Positions 16,139 to 19,247 of a stretch of 19,247 nucleotides of DNA are shown piece by piece. Position 1 is the stretch's first letter, and each line of letters opens with the position of its first letter. The stretch is from JAIOPA01 sp964655175. GTDB lineage: Bacteria > Eisenbacteria > RBG-16-71-46. Below the pieces are notes generated by a model. The model saw only the letters and a list, made by a program, of their open reading frames with translations. It was not told the DNA's origin and searched no databases. The stretch lies in the NCBI GenBank assembly GCA_964655175.1, contig CAZZLY010000054.1:1-19247 (forward strand). The letters run 5' to 3'. Position numbers and translations under genes: made by a program.

Positions 16139-17149
16139 TCAGGCGGCGCGCCGCTCGCGCGTACCCAGACGCTCGAACCACGGCGACAACCGGGCTGCGA
16201 GCGTCGCACCGTTCGCGGCCTGCGCGAACGCACGACCGCGCGCGATGGCCGTCTCGACCGCGGGCGTGCGATGCAGTGCGGCGGCCACCGTGTCCCAGCC
16301 GAGTCGCGCCAGCCCCTCGCGGCCCCACGCCGCACCGTGCTCGCGCAGGAACGCGGCCACGGGCGTCGCGAGCGAGCCCACCGGCAGCACCGGGCAGCCG
16401 GCCGCGAGCGCACGCACCACCAGCCCGGCCGACAACGGCCGCTCCAGGCCCACGAACACGACGCGCGCGTGCTTGAACCACGCGCCCTCGGCCTCGCGCG
16501 TCGCGCGGCCCACGAAGTGGACGCGCTGCACGATGCCGGCGGTGCGCACCAGCGCCTCGAACTCGGGGTCCGGGTCGTCGAGCACCACCAGGTCGACCTC
16601 GTCGCGCTGATCCTCGGCGCGCGCGAAGCCGTCGATGACCGCCGCGAGATCGCTCGCGCGCAACGGCGAGGCGACGAGCGCGTACGGACCGTCCCACAGC
16701 GACAAGCGCGGTCCGCGCGGTCGCTCGCTCTCCATGACGAACGCCTCGCCCGGCGTGAGCCCGGCGGCGAGCGCGGGCAGCGTGCCGGTCGTGCGCGTCG
16801 CCGACCAACCGCTCGGCCACCACCACGCCTGCATGCGCGGCCCGAGCCAGCGCGCGGCATCGCCCGCGCCCGGCGTGGCGCTCACCCACACCACCGCATC
16901 GGCGTGCCACTGCGCGGCGGCGCGACGCACGACGTCCCCGCCGCGCTCCTCGTGCAGGCGCTCGATGCCCTGCAGGCCGCGCTCGGTGGTGCCGTGCTGC
17001 AGATCGAAGTCGGCGGTCTCGGTCGTGAGCGCCATCATGCGCACCTCGGCACCGAGACCCTTGAGGATCTGCGCACGCTGACGCAGATCGGAGGCGGATG
17101 AACCGGTGGCGTCGAGATGCTCCACCATGAGGATGCGGGGTTGCTTCAC
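16139..17149 (-). CDS. Divergent GT-B glycosyltransferase (group 1-like)
   Basis: This protein of about 336 aa resembles group-1 (GT4-type) glycosyltransferases of GT-B fold. The N-terminal Rossmann part starts RILMVEHLDATGSSASDLRQRAQILKGLGAEVRMMAL. The C-terminal donor-binding part has VHFVGRATREAEGAWFKHARVVFVGLERPLSAGLVVRALAAGCPVLPVGSLATPVAAFL. In retaining GT4 enzymes the region before ALAAGCPV holds an E-x7-E pair; here the first Glu is present (GLERP) but the second position is Val. Activity may be altered or lost. The N-terminal domain is also short and Trp-rich (WWWPSGW). The start is ambiguous: GTG at 17149 or TTG at 17152, both behind GAGGG. An open frame continues to 17593 but overlaps the upstream gene and looks non-coding. 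Its place between a Wzz-like gene and an epimerase supports a role in glycan assembly. Confidence 0.68.
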   Translation of the reverse strand: MKQPRILMVEHLDATGSSASDLRQRAQILKGLGAEVRMMALTTETADFDLQHGTTERGLQGIERLHEERGGDVVRRAAAQWHADAVVWVSATPGAGDAARWLGPRMQAWWWPSGWSATRTTGTLPALAAGLTPGEAFVMESERPRGPRLSLWDGPYALVASPLRASDLAAVIDGFARAEDQRDEVDLVVLDDPDPEFEALVRTAGIVQRVHFVGRATREAEGAWFKHARVVFVGLERPLSAGLVVRALAAGCPVLPVGSLATPVAAFLREHGAAWGREGLARLGWDTVAAALHRTPAVETAIARGRAFAQAANGATLAARLSPWFERLGTRERRAA

Positions 17150-17384
17150 CAAGGCACGGCCCTCGTCGTTCCGTCGCGCGCGAGGGAGGCGTGACCACCG
17201 TGCTCGGCGCGTGGCCCGTGGGCCCTCGCCCCCCGGCGCCTCAGAGGGCGCTCGGGACGCGGTCGCGGCGTCGTACGGCGATCGCGCCGGGTGGCCGCCC
17301 CAACGGTTCGGGGGGCGGCGGACCCGGTCGCGGCGCGACGCGCTCCGATCCGTGGAGCGAGTCGTTGGGTTCCGCCGTCCGGGT
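17150..17384 (-). other. 235-nt spacer with hairpin between kinase-like and GT genes
   Basis: No gene is seen here. An 8-bp hairpin, GCCGCCCC (17294-17301)/GGGGCGGC (17312-17319), lies about 66 nt past the kinase-like stop. The remaining sequence is GC-rich, with a GGGCCC palindrome. The unusual length for an intra-cluster spacer suggests that a separate promoter for the GT-epimerase-ydcF genes may sit here, but none could be identified. Confidence 0.35.
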
Positions 17385-19151
17385 TCAGGTCGCTTGAAGC
17401 TCGGCGCGGCGGTGTTCCGCCTGGACCCGGCGTGTCCACGCCAGGAAGCGGAGCCGCTGCCGTACTTGCAAATCGCAGTCCAACACGATGGGCTCGAGCG
17501 GATTCGCCGGAACCACGGTCGGGACCGCGGGTTCGGCGACCGCGAGCGGGGCCGCCACGGGGGCCTCGGCCACGGGTCCGAGCGCCTCGACACGGGCGAT
17601 CAGCCCCTCGAGCGACGCTTCAGCCACTCCCTGCAAGCCCAACGCATGGAACAGGATGCCGAATCTCGACACGGCGGCCGACCGGCCCCGCCCCGCACGC
17701 CCCTCGGCCCCGGCCCACCAGCCCTCCATGGCGCGCCCGCGCAGGGCGTCGCCCAGTTCCACGGGGGCCTGCGGGTCCAGCACCAGCACCACGCGGCCGA
17801 AGTGCGGCACGACTTCATCCAGTTTGCGCCCAACCGATGACCAGCCCACCGCGCGCTCCGGCCGCCCGTGCGGCAGCAGGTACAGACCCGGCGCCCCGGC
17901 GTACTGGACGAGCCCCAGCACCGGCAGATCGGCGGCGAGGCTCTCGAGCAGCCCCCAGCGCGCATCCGCCCCGAGCGGCTCGTGCAGCGCCCAGCGGTCC
18001 GAGCCGTCCACGAGCAGGACGCGCTCGCCGCGCGCGAGCGCGTGAGCGGCCACCTCGAAGGCGGCGCGGAACGTCGCGCGACGCTCCAGACCGCACACGA
18101 CGTGCACGCGCGGGCCCGCGAGGGCGGGCGTCGCACCGGTCGCGACCTCACCGAACGGCGGCGCGATCGGCAGTCGCGGCTGCAGCAGGCTGAACAGCAG
18201 CACCATGCAGAGCGCGCACGCCATCCCCAGCCCCACCCCGACCCCGATCGGTCGCAGCCACGCGACGACGCGCGGCTGGACCACCGGGCGCAGGCTGCGC
18301 GGCTCGGGCGCGGCGAACGCGGTCCACGGATCGACGAGGCGCGGCACCAGCGCCACCAGACGTTCGCGTGCGACCGACGCTGCGAGTCGGCGCTGGAACG
18401 GCGTCTGCTGTCCCAGCACCTCGGCGGCGATGCCCTCGAGCGTCGCGGCGCGCGCGATCTGCCAGCGGCGCCACGCCTCGGCCTTGGCGGTGCTCGAGGC
18501 GTGCACCCAGGCCTCGGGCGCGACGAACCAGCGCGACTCCGCGTGCGACGCCTCGACGATCGCGCCCTCGAGCGCGACCGCGTCGCCCGTGCGCGCCGCG
18601 CGCTCGACCTCGGTCCACGCGGCGCGCACCGCGAGCGGGGCTTCGACGAACACGAGCGGCTCCTGCGCACTCGCCACGGGCAGTTCGCCCGCGAGCACGC
18701 GGCCCCAACGCGCCCGCGCGAGCAGCCAGGCGGCCACCTCGGTGGCGGGCGTGGCCTCGGGCTGCGGGCCGACGACGAGTTCGGCGCGCCACGCGTCCAC
18801 GATCGCCTCGCGGCGCGCGGCGATGGCCCCTGGGGTGGGCGAGCCGTAGGTGGCGAACTCGCGTGCGAGAGCGCGGGCCTGCGCTGCGGTGGGTGCGCTC
18901 ACGACGAGCGTGCGGCGCGTGCTCGTGGCCTCGACGCGCGCGAACTCCCCCACCTGCGGCGTGCGCGGCCAGTGCTGCGGCGCGGGATGCGGCCAGTCGA
19001 GCCGCGCCTCGAACCGCGGGGCGTCGGCCGGCACCAGCGCGACGACGAGCAGCGCGCCCACGATCGCGCCCAGCAGAGCGGACCATGCGAGGACCGAGGC
19101 GCGGACCGGGGTCCGCACGGTCTCGCGGGTCGCGACGTCCGTGGCGCGCAT
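17385..19151 (-). CDS. Wzz/BY-kinase-like membrane protein with degenerate P-loop
   Basis: This 588-aa protein has the layout of bacterial polysaccharide co-polymerases fused to a BY-kinase: TM1 at about 19-40, a helical periplasmic region (about 45-285), a Pro-containing stretch (APEPRSLRPVVQP) just before TM2 at about 301-323, then a cytoplasmic ATPase-like domain. That domain keeps the family's downstream blocks: ALARGERVLLVDGSDRW (371-387, Walker A'-like), PVLGLVQYAGAPGLYLLPHGR (410-430) and FGRVVLVLD (451-459, Walker B-like). The Walker A position reads GLERRATFRAA, with no GK[S/T], and the usual Tyr-rich C-terminus is absent, replaced by a Pro/Ala linker (525-555) and a basic helix. It may therefore be a non-catalytic chain-length regulator. 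The ATG at 19151 has GGAGG seven nt upstream. The gene is intact, so it is not called a pseudogene. Confidence 0.75.
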   Translation of the reverse strand: MRATDVATRETVRTPVRASVLAWSALLGAIVGALLVVALVPADAPRFEARLDWPHPAPQHWPRTPQVGEFARVEATSTRRTLVVSAPTAAQARALAREFATYGSPTPGAIAARREAIVDAWRAELVVGPQPEATPATEVAAWLLARARWGRVLAGELPVASAQEPLVFVEAPLAVRAAWTEVERAARTGDAVALEGAIVEASHAESRWFVAPEAWVHASSTAKAEAWRRWQIARAATLEGIAAEVLGQQTPFQRRLAASVARERLVALVPRLVDPWTAFAAPEPRSLRPVVQPRVVAWLRPIGVGVGLGMACALCMVLLFSLLQPRLPIAPPFGEVATGATPALAGPRVHVVCGLERRATFRAAFEVAAHALARGERVLLVDGSDRWALHEPLGADARWGLLESLAADLPVLGLVQYAGAPGLYLLPHGRPERAVGWSSVGRKLDEVVPHFGRVVLVLDPQAPVELGDALRGRAMEGWWAGAEGRAGRGRSAAVSRFGILFHALGLQGVAEASLEGLIARVEALGPVAEAPVAAPLAVAEPAVPTVVPANPLEPIVLDCDLQVRQRLRFLAWTRRVQAEHRRAELQAT

Positions 19152-19213
19152 GGGGGTGCCTCCGTGCAGGGGGATGAACACGAGGCGCCGCATCCTGCGG
19201 CACCGGCACGCAA

Positions 19214-19240
19214 GTTATCCCCCGCTCCCACGCGACGCAA
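19214..19240 (-). promoter_or_regulatory. Possible promoter of the kinase-like gene
   Basis: An AT-richer patch upstream of the kinase-like gene reads, on the minus strand, TTGCGT (19240-19235), 15 nt spacer, GATAAC (19219-19214). The match to sigma-70 boxes is partial and the spacing short, so this is only a candidate for the start of the glycan cluster. Confidence 0.22.
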
Positions 19241-19247
19241 CCGCAAT

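Noticed and set aside
17150..17593. Extended N-terminus of the glycosyltransferase
   Set aside because: It would overlap the kinase-like gene by about 200 nt and is low-complexity Arg/Pro/Ser. A GT start with GAGGG is available at 17149/17152.
1..19247. tRNA genes, CRISPR arrays, insertion sequences, prophage or toxin-antitoxin loci
   Set aside because: No cloverleaf-like sequence, regularly spaced repeats, transposase or integrase motifs, or small paired toxin-type genes were found on reading both strands.

Overview
The window is a very GC-rich (roughly 70% by eye) stretch of bacterial chromosome carrying a mixture of housekeeping and cell-envelope genes. Signal peptides, a Wzi-like outer-membrane beta-barrel protein and an NAD-sugar epimerase point to a diderm (Gram-negative) bacterium. 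The GC level and gene types would fit Gemmatimonadota or related high-GC candidate phyla, but nothing here fixes the phylum. A run of exactly 100 Ns (14358-14457) shows that the source is a scaffolded draft or metagenome assembly.

Layout. (1) 76-8647, all on the minus strand: uvrB (nucleotide excision repair), a secreted DUF4139 protein, a class-V aminotransferase of the cysteine-desulfurase-like family, valS (valyl-tRNA synthetase) and a small serine alpha/beta-hydrolase. Transcription runs hydrolase -> valS -> class-V enzyme -> DUF4139 -> uvrB. Only the valS/class-V junction (14 nt) looks like a tight operon. The other junctions hold 139-237 nt of spacer with hairpins. (2) 8746-14357, plus strand: a Wzi-like outer-membrane protein, then two tandem paralogous secreted M13 (neprilysin-like) zinc metallopeptidases. 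The second is cut off by the assembly gap. (3) 14513-19151, minus strand: a Wzz/BY-kinase-like membrane protein with a lost P-loop, a divergent GT-B glycosyltransferase, a UDP-glucose-4-epimerase-like SDR and a YdcF (DUF218) membrane protein. This set reads as part of an exopolysaccharide or surface-glycan locus, possibly continuing beyond position 19247.

How they may work together. Sugar-nucleotide interconversion (epimerase), sugar transfer (GT) and chain-length or export control (Wzz-like protein) make a minimal glycan module. The Wzi-like protein about 4 kb away could anchor surface polysaccharide, although it is not in the same transcription unit. The M13 peptidases would act outside the cytoplasmic membrane. 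No tRNA, rRNA, CRISPR array, insertion sequence or phage gene was seen. The most unusual points are the loss of the P-loop in the kinase-like protein, the missing second catalytic Glu in the neighbouring GT, a set of strong GC hairpins (two of them followed by the same CTTTCGT tail), and proof from the paralog that the 100-N gap is under-sized.
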